A stretch of 64,000 bases of DNA from Trichuris trichiura (lineage: Eukaryota > Nematoda > Enoplea > Trichinellida > Trichuridae): NCBI GenBank assembly GCA_037903355.1, contig JBAJFE010000005.1, positions 2,046,001 through 2,110,000 on the forward strand, in the 5' to 3' direction. Of this stretch, positions 63,798 through 64,000 are shown piece after piece. The notes under the pieces were generated by a model, which saw only the letters and a list, made by a program, of their open reading frames with translations, searched no databases and was not told where the DNA came from. Within the stretch, counting starts at the first letter, position 1. Every line of letters begins with the position of its first letter. A program made the translations under genes and the position numbers.

Positions 63798-64000
63798 TTT
63801 GTGTTGGGAACGTGATCTATGTATGAGACAGATCAAAGCTTTTAGATTAAATACAATTCAACATCTAACGGTGATCAGTCCGTTGAACTAAGCGACTTCT
63901 GGTCGAACATCATTACTCGTTATCGTTGCTGCTTTTTGAAATGACCACCTGCGGCATAGAAACAAAAATGGAAACAATGCATGTGGTTAAGATTATAAAT
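63521..64000. other. Region upstream of the REEP5-like gene
   Basis: 480 bp to the window edge, expected to contain the REEP5-like promoter. It holds a TAA microsatellite. No coding exon recognised. Confidence 0.6.
63757..63795 (+). repeat. (TAA)13 microsatellite
   Basis: Thirteen uninterrupted TAA triplets, a likely length-polymorphic site about 240 bp upstream of the REEP5-like start codon. Confidence 0.97.

Overview
The window is eukaryotic and metazoan, most likely from a nematode. Every gene except two is split by GT-AG introns, many only 49-60 nt long. The protein set is animal-specific: an MTA subunit of NuRD, GIT, FBXO11/DRE-1, VIPAS39/SPE-39, a novel-type PKC and a DUF229 protein. 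DUF229 proteins and very short introns fit a nematode. A basal (Dorylaimia-like) nematode is a weak guess, not something the sequence proves. There are no bacterial operons, phage genes or CRISPR arrays.

Layout. 154-2861 (-): MTA-family chromatin protein, 12 exons. 4758-7135 (-): GIT ArfGAP, 5 exons. 7563-12993 (+): FBXO11/DRE-1 ubiquitin-ligase receptor, 14 exons, divergent from GIT across 427 bp. 13815-15798 (+): FKBP52-like immunophilin, 6 exons. 15929-18246 (-): VIPAS39/SPE-39, 11 exons, tail-to-tail with the FKBP. 21890-23848 (-): unrecognised Ser-rich protein, 6 exons. 30307-46974 (+): novel PKC (epsilon/eta class), 13 exons over 16.7 kb. Its 8.7-kb second intron holds an intronless antisense DUF229 gene (38948-40939) and a 1-kb palindromic minisatellite. 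49803-51701 (+): an undescribed-looking single-pass membrane protein with many tyrosine motifs. 53039-56277 (-): membrane-anchored carboxylesterase, 9 exons. 58412-61960 (+): SLC18B1-like MFS transporter, 14 exons. 63038-63520 (-): single-exon REEP5/Yop1-like protein.

Exon boundaries were worked out by hand from splice consensus, reading-phase continuity and remembered family sequences. For most genes all junction phases close exactly and the total length agrees with the family. Doubtful junctions are stated in the entries.

The genes do not form one pathway. Themes are chromatin and developmental timing (MTA, FBXO11), endosomal and ER membrane traffic (SPE-39, REEP5, GIT), and membrane signalling (PKC, GIT, the tyrosine-motif protein). 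The most interesting item is the 49803-51701 gene. Its predicted protein has the layout of vertebrate transmembrane adaptors of the LAT/NTAL/PAG type: tiny ectodomain, one membrane span, juxtamembrane CxxC, and a tail with about a dozen SH2-type tyrosine motifs.
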